From Candidatus Omnitrophus magneticus (GTDB taxonomy: Bacteria; Omnitrophota; Gorgyraeia; Tantalellales; Tantalellaceae), in contig JYNY01000634.1 in NCBI GenBank assembly GCA_000954095.1, positions 1-64,000 on the forward strand: DNA of 64,000 bases. Reading direction: 5' to 3'. Shown here one piece after another: positions 1-8,764 of this stretch. The stretch's first letter is position 1, and every line of letters starts with the position of its first letter. Both the position numbers and the translations under genes were made by a program. The notes under the pieces were generated by a model. The model ran no database searches. It was given only the letters and a program-made list of their open reading frames with translations, and was not told the origin of the DNA.

Positions 1-807
1 AACGCGGTAGCTAATGAAATAGTGGAGAAAATATTAAAAAGTGATTTCACGAAAAAAATAACACTCGCTCACGCGGAAGAGGCGAAAGAAAATCTTATAA
101 AGAGGCGTGATACGCATTTAGATAGTTTATTAGATAAACTGAAAGAGCCCAGAGTAAAAAATATTGTCAGTGCTATTATAAACGGAGATACTCTTGTTTA
201 TGATAGTTTTAACGATGACTTAATATATGTTTTAGATTTAGGAATTGTTGCTGAAAAAAATAATGATATAGTATTTGCTAATGAGATATATAGAGAAATA
301 ATACCGCGTGTTTTAAATTTTTCCATGCAAAAAAATATACGTGAAGAAGGGACCACTTCTTGGTACATAAAACCTGACGGCAAGCTCGATATGGATAAAT
401 TATTAAAAGCGTTTCAAGAGTTTTATCGAGAAAATTCTGAAATGTGGCTGGAAAGATTTGATTATAAGGAAGCAGGGCCGCATTTATTTTTAATGGCGTT
501 TTTACAGAGAGTAATTAATGGCGGCGGAAAAATAAATAGAGAGATGGCAGTTGGAACAGGAAGAACTGATTTACTTATAGAATTTAACGGCGATAAATTT
601 GTTTTAGAATTAAAGTTAAAAAGGATGCCGTCCGCGAAACAAAAAGGCTTAGACCAAATCTCACGCTACCTTGACACGCTCGGTATGACAAACGGCTATC
701 TTATTTTATTCGAATTAAAACCTTCATCAATTGTTAAATGGAAAACCCGACTTAAATGGAAAAAGTTTTCGCATCAGAATAAAAAGATTACAATAATTGA
801 AATGTAA
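1..807 (+). CDS. C-terminal part of an AAA-ATPase-like protein with PD-(D/E)XK nuclease domain (5' end outside window)
   Basis: The frame is open from base 1, so this is the tail of a longer gene; a GTG at 22 is only the first possible start inside the window. The first ~100 residues resemble the region after the ATPase core in predicted ATPases that carry a C-terminal nuclease: a helical segment, then a strand with the pattern GIVAEKNNDIVFANEIYREIIPR-like (residues 'LGIV', 'FANEIYREIIPR'). The last ~100 residues look like a PD-(D/E)XK fold: GRTDLLIEF supplies the Asp and LELKLKR the E-x-K. In the family (AAA-ATPase_like plus DUF1703) the cellular role is unknown; many copies occur in anaerobes. 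It ends 22 bases before the mutS start I prefer. Family assignment is from motifs only. Confidence 0.7.
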   Translation, partial: NAVANEIVEKILKSDFTKKITLAHAEEAKENLIKRRDTHLDSLLDKLKEPRVKNIVSAIINGDTLVYDSFNDDLIYVLDLGIVAEKNNDIVFANEIYREIIPRVLNFSMQKNIREEGTTSWYIKPDGKLDMDKLLKAFQEFYRENSEMWLERFDYKEAGPHLFLMAFLQRVINGGGKINREMAVGTGRTDLLIEFNGDKFVLELKLKRMPSAKQKGLDQISRYLDTLGMTNGYLILFELKPSSIVKWKTRLKWKKFSHQNKKITIIEM

Positions 808-829
808 AAAAATAGAAGAGATTTATATT

Positions 830-2275
830 ATGGAAGATAATAATTTTACGCCAATGATGAAACAATATCTCGAAATAAAAGAAGAGATAAAAGATTCTAT
901 CCTTTTTTTCAGACTAGGCGATTTTTATGAAATGTTTTTTGATGACGCTAAAGAAGCCTCAAAAATACTCCATATTACCCTCACAGGAAGAAACGCGGGA
1001 AAAGACACTAAGGTGCCGATGTGCGGCATCCCCTACCATTCAGCCAATAATTATGTAGCCCGTCTTATTAAAAACGGTAAAAAAGTCGCTATATGCGAAC
1101 AAATGGAAACTGCGGGACAAGGAATTAAACTTGTCCGGCGCGAAATAACAAAAATTATAACACCCGGAACTTTTATCGCAGATGAAATCCTTCAAGATTC
1201 CGTAAACAATTATTTATTATCGTTATACCCGTCAGAAAATATTTTTGGCATAGCATATACCGATATTTCAACAGGTGAATTCAGGGTTACAGAACTTAAT
1301 AATAAAGAAGATTTTTTCTCGGAACTTTATAAAATTTCACCGGTTGAATGCCTTTTGCCTGAAAATTTTTCTAAAGACAAAAGGTATCTTGAAATAAAAA
1401 ACGCGAATCTGGGCTCAATAACCAATGCCGATGAATGGATGTTTGATTATGATTTCGCAGTAAAAGAATTACAAAATCATTTCGCGGTAAAATCTTTATT
1501 AGGCTTTGGTTGTTCTGAAATGAAACTAGCTCTATGCGCGGCAGGGGCATTATTAAAATATCTAAAAAACACACAAAAATCCGCCCTCCCTAATATAACA
1601 AACATGACTCCCTATAGACTTACAAACGTTATGACACTCGATTGGAATTCACAAAGAAACCTTGAACTGATTCACAATATGGAAGACTACTCGCATGAAG
1701 GCACTCTTCTAAGCGTCTTAAACAGCACCAAAACCCCAATGGGAAAAAGACAGCTAAAAAAATGGATATTAAATCCTTTGATAAATAAAATAGAAATAGA
1801 AAAACGGCTTGATGCTGTTAATTTTTTTCACGACAATAAGACATCCAGAGAAAAAACACGCGAACTTATGGAAAAAATTTATGATATAGACAGACTTTCC
1901 AATAAAGTTAGTATAGGTTCAGCGAACGCGCGAGACATGTGCTCCTTATCTTTTTCGCTCAAAGCAGTAACAGAACTTAAAACTATTTTTAACACAGATA
2001 GTTCTTCCGTGTTATTAAAAGAACTGCTCGATAATTTAGATAATTTTTCAGATGTCATAGAAAAAATAGATACATGTATTATTGACAGCCCTCCTGTCTC
2101 GATAAAGGATGGAGATATTATAAAACATGGATACAGCCCCGAAGTTGATAAACTTAAAAAAATAGTATCGCATGGCAAAGACTGGCTCGCGGAATTACAG
2201 GCAAAAGAAATAAAACGTACCGGCATCAATTCCCTGAAAGTAGGCTACACAAAAAATTTTGGATATTATATTTAA
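830..2275 (+). CDS. mutS: DNA mismatch repair protein MutS, N-terminal part (gene split by an in-frame stop)
   Basis: MutS recognises mismatches and starts mismatch repair with MutL, encoded just downstream. This part holds the mismatch-binding domain with the F-x-E motif (FYE at residues 32-34 counted from the ATG at 830), the connector, and most of the core and clamp domains. I prefer ATG 830 because AGAAGAG lies about 10 bases upstream; an earlier start at 797 would add 11 residues with no family resemblance. Translation ends at TAA 2273-2275 inside the conserved clamp/core stretch FGYYI-x-ITNSN. The family normally has Glu (or Gln) at this position, and the reading frame then continues without a shift for another 394 codons. 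The product alone lacks the ATPase domain and should not support repair. Confidence 0.9.
   Translation: MEDNNFTPMMKQYLEIKEEIKDSILFFRLGDFYEMFFDDAKEASKILHITLTGRNAGKDTKVPMCGIPYHSANNYVARLIKNGKKVAICEQMETAGQGIKLVRREITKIITPGTFIADEILQDSVNNYLLSLYPSENIFGIAYTDISTGEFRVTELNNKEDFFSELYKISPVECLLPENFSKDKRYLEIKNANLGSITNADEWMFDYDFAVKELQNHFAVKSLLGFGCSEMKLALCAAGALLKYLKNTQKSALPNITNMTPYRLTNVMTLDWNSQRNLELIHNMEDYSHEGTLLSVLNSTKTPMGKRQLKKWILNPLINKIEIEKRLDAVNFFHDNKTSREKTRELMEKIYDIDRLSNKVSIGSANARDMCSLSFSLKAVTELKTIFNTDSSSVLLKELLDNLDNFSDVIEKIDTCIIDSPPVSIKDGDIIKHGYSPEVDKLKKIVSHGKDWLAELQAKEIKRTGINSLKVGYTKNFGYYI
2273..2275 (+). other. In-frame TAA interrupting mutS
   Basis: The TAA sits between codons for GYYI and ITNSNLNLIP, where related MutS proteins read GYY(I/L)E(V/I)T. 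A single G-to-T change of GAA gives this stop. Upstream and downstream parts are in the same frame, so no frameshift is involved. It is either a real nonsense mutation or a base-calling error. Confidence 0.85.
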
Positions 2276-3460
2276 ATTACTAATTCAAATTTAAACCTTA
2301 TCCCTTCTGATTATATCCGCAAACAAACATTAACTAACGCTGAAAGATTTGTTACAGAAGAATTAAAAAACTATGAATCTAAAATTATAGGCGCTAATGA
2401 ACACCTTAAAGAATTGGAATACAACGTATTTTGCCGTTTAAGGGAACAAATCGCGCTTGAGATGTCTAGGCTTAAAAAAGCCGCGGAAAGAATAGCAACT
2501 TTAGATGTCCTAGCATCGCTGTCTGAAACAGCGATTAAAAACTCTTACACGCGGCCAATTCTAACTGAAACTAAAAATTTTCAGTTAGTAGAAGCGCGTC
2601 ACCCTGTCCTCGAGTTACTCCTTAAAGATAAAGAATTTGTTTCAAACAACTTAACAATGAATCATGACGAAGGAAATATTTTTATTATTACCGGTTCAAA
2701 TATGGCGGGCAAATCAACATTTATAAGAGAAATAGCTCTAATCACTATAATGGCGCAAATGGGCAGTTTCGTGCCTGCCCAAAAAGCTGAAATAGGAATA
2801 GTAGATAGAGTCTTTACCCGTGTAGGCGCCTCTGACAGGCTTCAGCGCGGCATGAGTACATTCATGATGGAAATGATTGAAACAGCGAATATTCTTAATA
2901 ACGCTACAAGTAAAAGCCTTATTATACTTGATGAAATAGGCCGCGGCACTAGCACCTATGACGGAGTATCTATCGCGTGGGCAGTTGTAGAATATATACA
3001 AAAAAAATTTTGTGGCGCTAGAACTCTATTCGCCACGCATTTCCACGAATTAACAGAACTCACGAACATCTATCCTAATATAAAAAACTATAATCTTGCC
3101 ACACGCGAATGGAAAGATGAAATTATTTTTCTATATAAAGTCATTGAGGGAAGTTCAGATGAAAGTTTTGGAATACACGTGGCGCGGCTCGCGGGCATGC
3201 CTAACGAAGTAGTACTTAGAGCGCGAGATATTTTAAACAATCTACAAAAAGATTCTCTTTTCGGAAACGTGCAAAATAAATTTCTAAAAAAAGAAAAAAA
3301 TACAGGCATAAAAGAACATCAATTTAATTTCTTTGAACCTCAAATAAATACAAAAGCCGATGATATCATGGCCAAAATAAAAAATATGGATTTAGACTCA
3401 ATAACTCCGATACAAGCATTACAAAAATTATCAGAAATTAAAAAAGAAATTTCGGGATAA
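2276..3460 (+). CDS. mutS: DNA mismatch repair protein MutS, C-terminal ATPase part (downstream of the in-frame stop)
   Basis: This continues the mutS frame: end of the clamp (DYIRKQTLTNAERF), the lever helices, then the ABC-type ATPase. Walker A is GSNMAGKST, Walker B and signature region are LIILDEIGRGTSTYDG, and the switch is ATHFHELTEL. The C-terminal tail is the usual helix-turn-helix dimerisation region. A TTG at 2414 is the first plausible internal start but no good ribosome site precedes it, so separate production of this half is doubtful. The stop at 3458-3460 lies 14 bases before mutL, which has its own ribosome site. Confidence 0.85.
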   Translation: MTNSNLNLIPSDYIRKQTLTNAERFVTEELKNYESKIIGANEHLKELEYNVFCRLREQIALEMSRLKKAAERIATLDVLASLSETAIKNSYTRPILTETKNFQLVEARHPVLELLLKDKEFVSNNLTMNHDEGNIFIITGSNMAGKSTFIREIALITIMAQMGSFVPAQKAEIGIVDRVFTRVGASDRLQRGMSTFMMEMIETANILNNATSKSLIILDEIGRGTSTYDGVSIAWAVVEYIQKKFCGARTLFATHFHELTELTNIYPNIKNYNLATREWKDEIIFLYKVIEGSSDESFGIHVARLAGMPNEVVLRARDILNNLQKDSLFGNVQNKFLKKEKNTGIKEHQFNFFEPQINTKADDIMAKIKNMDLDSITPIQALQKLSEIKKEISG

Positions 3461-3474
3461 AACAAAGGAGAACT

Positions 3475-5250
3475 ATGAACGCGCCAAAGATTCATCTTTT
3501 AGAAGAAAATGTTATTGGAAAAATTTCAGCTGGAGAAGTTGTCGAAGGGCCTAATTCCGTAATTAAAGAACTCACTGAAAATGCCATAGACGCGGGAGCC
3601 TCTAATATTCATATAGAAATTCAAGACGCGGGTGAAACCCTTATACGCGTGGCGGATAACGGCGAAGGTATGACGAAAGAAGACGCTAAACTCGCCTGTT
3701 TAAGGCATGCTACAAGTAAACTCTCAACAACAGATGACCTAGAAAAAATAAATACTTTCGGATTCCGCGGAGAAGCTCTTGCGAGTATCAGCGCTGTTTC
3801 GATACTAGAAATTACATCTTACAACGGACTCGATGAAACAGGCGTTTATTTATATCTTGAAAGCGGTATTATTCAGAAAGAAAGGCCTATAGCACGCGTT
3901 AGAGGAACTACAATAGAAATAAAAAATCTTTTCTATAATACTCCAGCTCGAAAAAAATTTTTAAAACAAAAATCCACTGAATTATCACTTATAGTAAAAA
4001 CTATCGGACACTTTATTTTATCCAACCCTGATATTGATTTCAAATTAAGCCAGAATGGAAAAACTCTTCTACGCGCGGAAAAAAATATGACCATGAAAGA
4101 ACGCATATCACTTGTCATGGGCGGAGAATTTGCCGATAATATGGCTGAAATCACTATAATGGAAGACAATGTTAAAATCGCGGGATATATAAGTAAACCC
4201 GGCGTTACCCGTAAAGATCGAGACTCTCAAATATTTTTTGTTAACAAAAGATATGTTAAAAATAAATTTCTGGGAGACGCTCTTTATGGCGCGTATATAA
4301 GCCTTTTAGAAAGAGGCCGCTCTCCTATAGCGCTTTTATTCATATCAATAGATCCATCAGATATAGACGTAAATGTCCACCCGATGAAACTTCTTGTCAA
4401 ATTTAAAAAAGAATCTAGAATTCGCGGAATTATCATTAACGGCATTAAAAAAAGTTTTAATGAAATAAAAGAATTCGGCATGACAGGCCGACGAATCGAA
4501 TCCGCCGCCGATTCCAAAATAAATAGTAGTACCTATCAGGAACTAGAAGACACCTTTAAAAAAGACAATCCCTTATATCATGAAGTCCAAAAAGAATTTC
4601 AATATACAATTATAAAAAATCCTAAAAAATATATTCACGAACCGTTTGGGGGCAACATAACAAGTAGTCCAAACGCGGAAAGAGACAATAAAACTCTTTT
4701 TGAAATAGGCGGATGTTACATCGTTGAAATAAAAAATAACGCGCTTACCATAACAGATAAACACGCCGCGCATGAAAGAATACTCTATGAATATTTCACT
4801 AACGCGATAAAATTCGGATCAAGCGACATGCAAAGCCTTCTTTTCCCATTCAGGCTTGATTTATCAATGCAAGAATCAATCCTGATTGAAAAACTTATCC
4901 CGGAATTTAAAACGCTTGGGTTTATAATAGAACCTTTCGGCAAATATTCTTATATGATACAAGGAGTACCCGCGATACTAAAAGACCGTGATATAAAAGC
5001 CGCGGTTTATGACACACTTTCAGACATGAAAGAAAAAGATTTATCAAAAATTGACGCGCTTGATGAATTGGCAAAACTTACCGCGTGTAGGTCCGCAATC
5101 AAAGCCAACGATCCTTCAACTACGGACGAACTGGAAGAACTTTTAACAAGCCTTAATAAATGCGAACTCCCATTCACATGCCCGCATGGAAGGCCGGTAT
5201 CATTTGATATAACAATTAATGAACTTGAAAAAAGATTTCATAGAAAATAA
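3475..5250 (+). CDS. mutL: DNA mismatch repair protein MutL (endonuclease type)
   Basis: MutL links MutS to strand excision; this form should nick the strand itself. The N-terminal GHKL ATPase is intact: ENAIDAGAS, DNGEGM and TFGFRGEALASI within the first ~105 residues. The C-terminal dimerisation/endonuclease domain has DKHAAHERILYE (428-439), matching the metal-binding DQHA-x2-E-x4-E motif except Lys for Gln, plus ACRSAIKAND and CPHGRP near the end. The VHP motif reads VHPMKLLVKF, slightly off the usual VHPTK-x-E. A strong AAAGGAG lies 5 bases before the ATG. Length (591 aa) is normal. With mutS split, MutL may have no partner here. Confidence 0.95.
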   Translation: MNAPKIHLLEENVIGKISAGEVVEGPNSVIKELTENAIDAGASNIHIEIQDAGETLIRVADNGEGMTKEDAKLACLRHATSKLSTTDDLEKINTFGFRGEALASISAVSILEITSYNGLDETGVYLYLESGIIQKERPIARVRGTTIEIKNLFYNTPARKKFLKQKSTELSLIVKTIGHFILSNPDIDFKLSQNGKTLLRAEKNMTMKERISLVMGGEFADNMAEITIMEDNVKIAGYISKPGVTRKDRDSQIFFVNKRYVKNKFLGDALYGAYISLLERGRSPIALLFISIDPSDIDVNVHPMKLLVKFKKESRIRGIIINGIKKSFNEIKEFGMTGRRIESAADSKINSSTYQELEDTFKKDNPLYHEVQKEFQYTIIKNPKKYIHEPFGGNITSSPNAERDNKTLFEIGGCYIVEIKNNALTITDKHAAHERILYEYFTNAIKFGSSDMQSLLFPFRLDLSMQESILIEKLIPEFKTLGFIIEPFGKYSYMIQGVPAILKDRDIKAAVYDTLSDMKEKDLSKIDALDELAKLTACRSAIKANDPSTTDELEELLTSLNKCELPFTCPHGRPVSFDITINELEKRFHRK

Positions 5251-5262
5251 AAAGAGGTTCGC

Positions 5263-5892
5263 TTGGACAAAAAACACGCTGAAAAGATATTATCGCTATT
5301 GACTAAAAATTATGATTCGAATAAAACCGCTCTTAATTACTCTACTCCTCTTGAACTATTGATAGCTACTATACTTTCCGCTCAGTGCACTGATAAACGA
5401 GTGAATATTGTCACTGAAAAACTTTTTAAAAAATATAAAACCTTATCAGATTACGCAGACGCGGATTTAAAAGAATTTGAACTGGACATAAAATCCACGG
5501 GATTTTATAAAAACAAAGCGCGTAATATCATAAACTCCGCGCGCCTGATTCAGAAAGAATTCAATGGTAAAGTCCCTGATACTATGGAGAAATTGACGCG
5601 GCTCCCGGGTGTGGCCAGAAAAACAGCGAATATTGTTTTATTTCACTTCTTTGGGAAAAATGAAGGAATCGCGGTGGACACGCATGTAAAACGGCTAAGT
5701 TTCAGGCTGGGTCTGACAAAAAACATAGACCCTCAAAAAATAGAACAAGACCTAATGAAAATTTTTCCGCGTGAAAAATGGGGCATATTGTCAAACCTTC
5801 TAATCGAACATGGAAGAACTCTCTGCGCTGCGCGTAAACCATTATGCGCTAAATGCTGGTTTAATAACATTTGCCCAAAAAAAGGAATATAA
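5263..5892 (+). CDS. nth: Endonuclease III (DNA glycosylase/AP lyase)
   Basis: Removes oxidised pyrimidines and cleaves the abasic site. The helix-hairpin-helix LPGVARKTANIVL carries the catalytic Lys, VDTHVKRL the catalytic Asp, and the 4Fe-4S loop is C-x6-C-x2-C-x5-C at the C-terminus (CAARKPLCAKCWFNNIC). At 209 aa the length is standard. The start is TTG, with AGAGG 5 bases upstream, 12 bases after mutL stops. The stop TAA overlaps the ATG of the next gene (TAATG), so mutL, nth and the thermonuclease gene are probably one transcript. Confidence 0.95.
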   Translation: MDKKHAEKILSLLTKNYDSNKTALNYSTPLELLIATILSAQCTDKRVNIVTEKLFKKYKTLSDYADADLKEFELDIKSTGFYKNKARNIINSARLIQKEFNGKVPDTMEKLTRLPGVARKTANIVLFHFFGKNEGIAVDTHVKRLSFRLGLTKNIDPQKIEQDLMKIFPREKWGILSNLLIEHGRTLCAARKPLCAKCWFNNICPKKGI

Positions 5893-6752
5893 TGCTCCGA
5901 ATCAAATCTGACATAATTCCTTTATCATATAACACAAAAAATGCCGTATATTCTGCGATAAGAAAATTTCCACTAACGCTTATAATTTGTTTACTATTCA
6001 TTTCCATTCTTCCAAACACATCATTAAATGCCTCCGAAAAAAAACAACCCATATATGAAGGCCCTTTTCTTGTAAAAAAAGTAATTGACGGAGACACTAT
6101 TGAACTCTCAGACTCGCGGCACGTCCGGTATATAGGAATAAATACTCCGGAAACAAAACAAAAAACAAACTTAGGGTGGATAGAAAATCCTGAACCTTTC
6201 TCGCGTGAAGCAAAAGAATTTAATAGAAAAAGAATAGAAGGCAAAAAAGTGTATCTTGAATTTGATACCCAAAAAAATGATAAATACGCTAGGCTTCTCG
6301 CCTATACGCGCGATGAAAATTATAAAATGATTAATCTGGAATTAGTAAAAAACGGATTAGCTATTGTTTACACATTTCCACCTAATACTAAATACTTGGC
6401 TGAATTGATTACAGCGCAGGAAGACGCGAAAAAATCACTTAAAGGTATTTGGTCTAATCCCCTAAAAATAGAAGCAAAAGACGCTCATAAATATATAGGA
6501 AAATTTGTTATAATAAACGGCACAGTAAAAAACGTCATACAAAAAAAGGACTGCGCGCTTTTAACATTTTTTGACGCTGAAAACCATTTCAAAATCATCG
6601 TACTGAATAGCAACATGTCTCTTTTTAGTTCAAAAAATATAAATATATTTTCCTATCAGAATAAACCCATTGCTATCTTTGGAAAAATTAAAGGAACTGA
6701 AAAATCTTCTCACATAACAGTGGACAACCCTACGCAAATTATTAATATTTAG
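5892..6752 (+). CDS. Thermonuclease-family protein (SNase domain) with N-terminal membrane anchor and C-terminal OB-like domain
   Basis: Residues ~22-42 form a hydrophobic segment (LTLIICLLFISILP), a signal or anchor, so the nuclease probably acts outside the cytoplasm. The staphylococcal-nuclease fold follows: VIDGDTIEL, VRYIGINTPET and YARLLAYT supply the Asp, Arg, Glu and second Arg of the active site. About 75 residues after the nuclease domain look like an OB-type beta domain (FVIINGTVKN). I chose ATG 5892, which overlaps the nth stop and has AAAGGA upstream; a start at 5871 would lie inside nth. The gene is convergent with the next one. Cellular role unknown; nucleic-acid scavenging is plausible. 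Confidence 0.85.
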   Translation: MLRIKSDIIPLSYNTKNAVYSAIRKFPLTLIICLLFISILPNTSLNASEKKQPIYEGPFLVKKVIDGDTIELSDSRHVRYIGINTPETKQKTNLGWIENPEPFSREAKEFNRKRIEGKKVYLEFDTQKNDKYARLLAYTRDENYKMINLELVKNGLAIVYTFPPNTKYLAELITAQEDAKKSLKGIWSNPLKIEAKDAHKYIGKFVIINGTVKNVIQKKDCALLTFFDAENHFKIIVLNSNMSLFSSKNINIFSYQNKPIAIFGKIKGTEKSSHITVDNPTQIINI

Positions 6753-6861
6753 CCCAAAAACAATTAACAAAATTAATGAAATATTAATTACCATATTAGG
6801 ATTAAGAAGCCAAGTTGTTCCAATAAAACGACATAAAAAATAAAAAACTCTTACAAATTTT

Positions 6862-8745
6862 TCACAAAAAATACCCAAATGTTTCCAACCGCTTCTTTAC
6901 TTTCAATAAATTATTTTCATGAATCGCTATATGATATTTTTCAACTTTATATACCAATTCTTTCAAAATAGTGTCGCTAATGATAAGCCTTATTAACTCG
7001 TCGTCTTCCTTTATTTTATAAACACCCATTCCTTTTACCAATCCTAAAGGATGAATTTTACTGGCCATTTCATCAAGAAAATTTTTCCAATTCTCCGGTA
7101 ACTCTTTTTTCATATCTCTTTTAAATGATTCAATTTTAAACATAAGTTCTTTAGCTGTGACACAATCCCGCATAAAATCATCATATGCCGCTATAAAACG
7201 TTTTTCTCCCAAAGGCCTCGCGTATTTAGAAAGCATAATATATTTCAGTTTATCTTCTTTATCCATTGTTATTATAAGATGCCTCGGGTCAAACTCGAGG
7301 TTGGCTTGGGTAGTTTCAAATTTATATTCATATTCTTTTGTGATGCCTAAAAGATACGCGCCAAGCTCGGTCAGCCTTACATATTTAAGATTATCATAAG
7401 GAGCCCCCCCCGCCAGTTCCCTTTTATAATTGTCGTCTCTTGCAGTAGAATCCAACACTTTTTTTGTTTTAGGATAATTAAACGCGATATCAACTATCCC
7501 TAGCGCGGAAAACAAAAATAACCCCGCCTTTATAAGAGCATGCGTAATAACCTCATCATATAATTCCTCTGAAATAGACATTTTATTTTCAAAAATACGC
7601 CCTATATAAACATATAATAAATTGACCGTTAAATATTTTCTTGCGGCAAAGAAAGGTATAGGCTGAACGGATAAATTTCTATAATACATATATTTTATCA
7701 AATTATCCGCGCTAACCCATTTATTTAAAGGCAGTCTCTTTAATAATAGTAAAAATACCTCGTTAAATTCAATATGCGATCTTTTCTCATCATCATACAT
7801 ATTCCATAAAGATAAATAATTCTTAAAACCTTTAACATTTGGGAGTAAAAAAAACGCCATAGGAAAAGGTTTTTCCTGAAACATTCTTATCATATTTTTT
7901 AAAAATCCCAACGGATTATCCCGCGGGCCCGAGATACCACCTAATTCCTTCACAAAATCTATTATTAATTCAAGCCTAAGAGAAGAAAACTTTAAGAGTT
8001 CTTTATCTTTCACCGCTGAGAAAAAATCTTTTATATCAAGAATACTATTAATTTGCGATTGCGACGATTTCAAAACTTTTCCCTGCGCGGTAAATTTTAT
8101 ATAATCATCTTCCAAAAATGAACATATCATAGATATAGTTTTTATAACATTAGCTTCCGCCTTAAAAATCATATTAACGTTAAGAGGTTCAGGAATCTCT
8201 ACAAAATTATATTCAACGGGTTTCGGCAAATACTCACGAACGCGATCCGCTACTAAAAACGGTAAAAACATATAATATTGCCGAAATCCATAATTTTCTT
8301 TATACCTAAAAAACAAATAAGCCGGATGCGTGATTTTTTCTTCATCAAAAGACGGCATATAAAACAATTGCGGATTTTTATCTGGTTTTATTATCTCCGC
8401 CCCTATTATTTCCTTGGCATCATCCACAGAAATATAATTTTTAGCGCTCCATACGTATTCTGTCAGAAGTTTCTGCATCTCATTAGGAATCATAGTGAAA
8501 AATTTATCAAACAAATTTTTATCCGTTAAAAATTTGACGAATACATTTATATATTGTTCTTTTTTAATAGACGAGGAAGAACTATTTTTAATAGAAGAAT
8601 CTTTCTGGGGTAAAGGCAAAAGATTGGTTATTCCGTAAATATCTTCAATCGGTTTAAAAAATTGTTTATATAATATCGTAAGAGACGCTACTGTGTAACT
8701 TTTATTTATAGCGTCATGAAGTAATTTAAGTTCTTCTTTTTTCAT
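6862..8745 (-). CDS. Conserved protein of unknown function, partner of the SNF2 helicase gene
   Basis: I do not recognise this 627-residue protein. It is mostly helical with no signal peptide or clear membrane segment. Near residue 450 a stretch reads KYVRLTELGAYLLGIT, the look of a winged-helix wing as found in helicase-associated domains, and the last 130 residues are strongly charged helices. The gene starts 19 bases after the SNF2 helicase stops, so the two are almost surely co-transcribed. A cytoplasmic role with that helicase is the simplest reading. An ATG start with TTAACC and no clear Shine-Dalgarno precedes it. Confidence 0.6.
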   Translation of the reverse strand: MKKEELKLLHDAINKSYTVASLTILYKQFFKPIEDIYGITNLLPLPQKDSSIKNSSSSSIKKEQYINVFVKFLTDKNLFDKFFTMIPNEMQKLLTEYVWSAKNYISVDDAKEIIGAEIIKPDKNPQLFYMPSFDEEKITHPAYLFFRYKENYGFRQYYMFLPFLVADRVREYLPKPVEYNFVEIPEPLNVNMIFKAEANVIKTISMICSFLEDDYIKFTAQGKVLKSSQSQINSILDIKDFFSAVKDKELLKFSSLRLELIIDFVKELGGISGPRDNPLGFLKNMIRMFQEKPFPMAFFLLPNVKGFKNYLSLWNMYDDEKRSHIEFNEVFLLLLKRLPLNKWVSADNLIKYMYYRNLSVQPIPFFAARKYLTVNLLYVYIGRIFENKMSISEELYDEVITHALIKAGLFLFSALGIVDIAFNYPKTKKVLDSTARDDNYKRELAGGAPYDNLKYVRLTELGAYLLGITKEYEYKFETTQANLEFDPRHLIITMDKEDKLKYIMLSKYARPLGEKRFIAAYDDFMRDCVTAKELMFKIESFKRDMKKELPENWKNFLDEMASKIHPLGLVKGMGVYKIKEDDELIRLIISDTILKELVYKVEKYHIAIHENNLLKVKKRLETFGYFL

Positions 8746-8764
8746 GGTTAATATTTTTTACCTT

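Noticed and set aside
2273-2275. Stop-codon reassignment (TAA or TAG read as Glu)
   Set aside because: TAA and TAG end most genes in this window at sensible places, RF1 is present with GGQ and PDT, and only two genes are affected.
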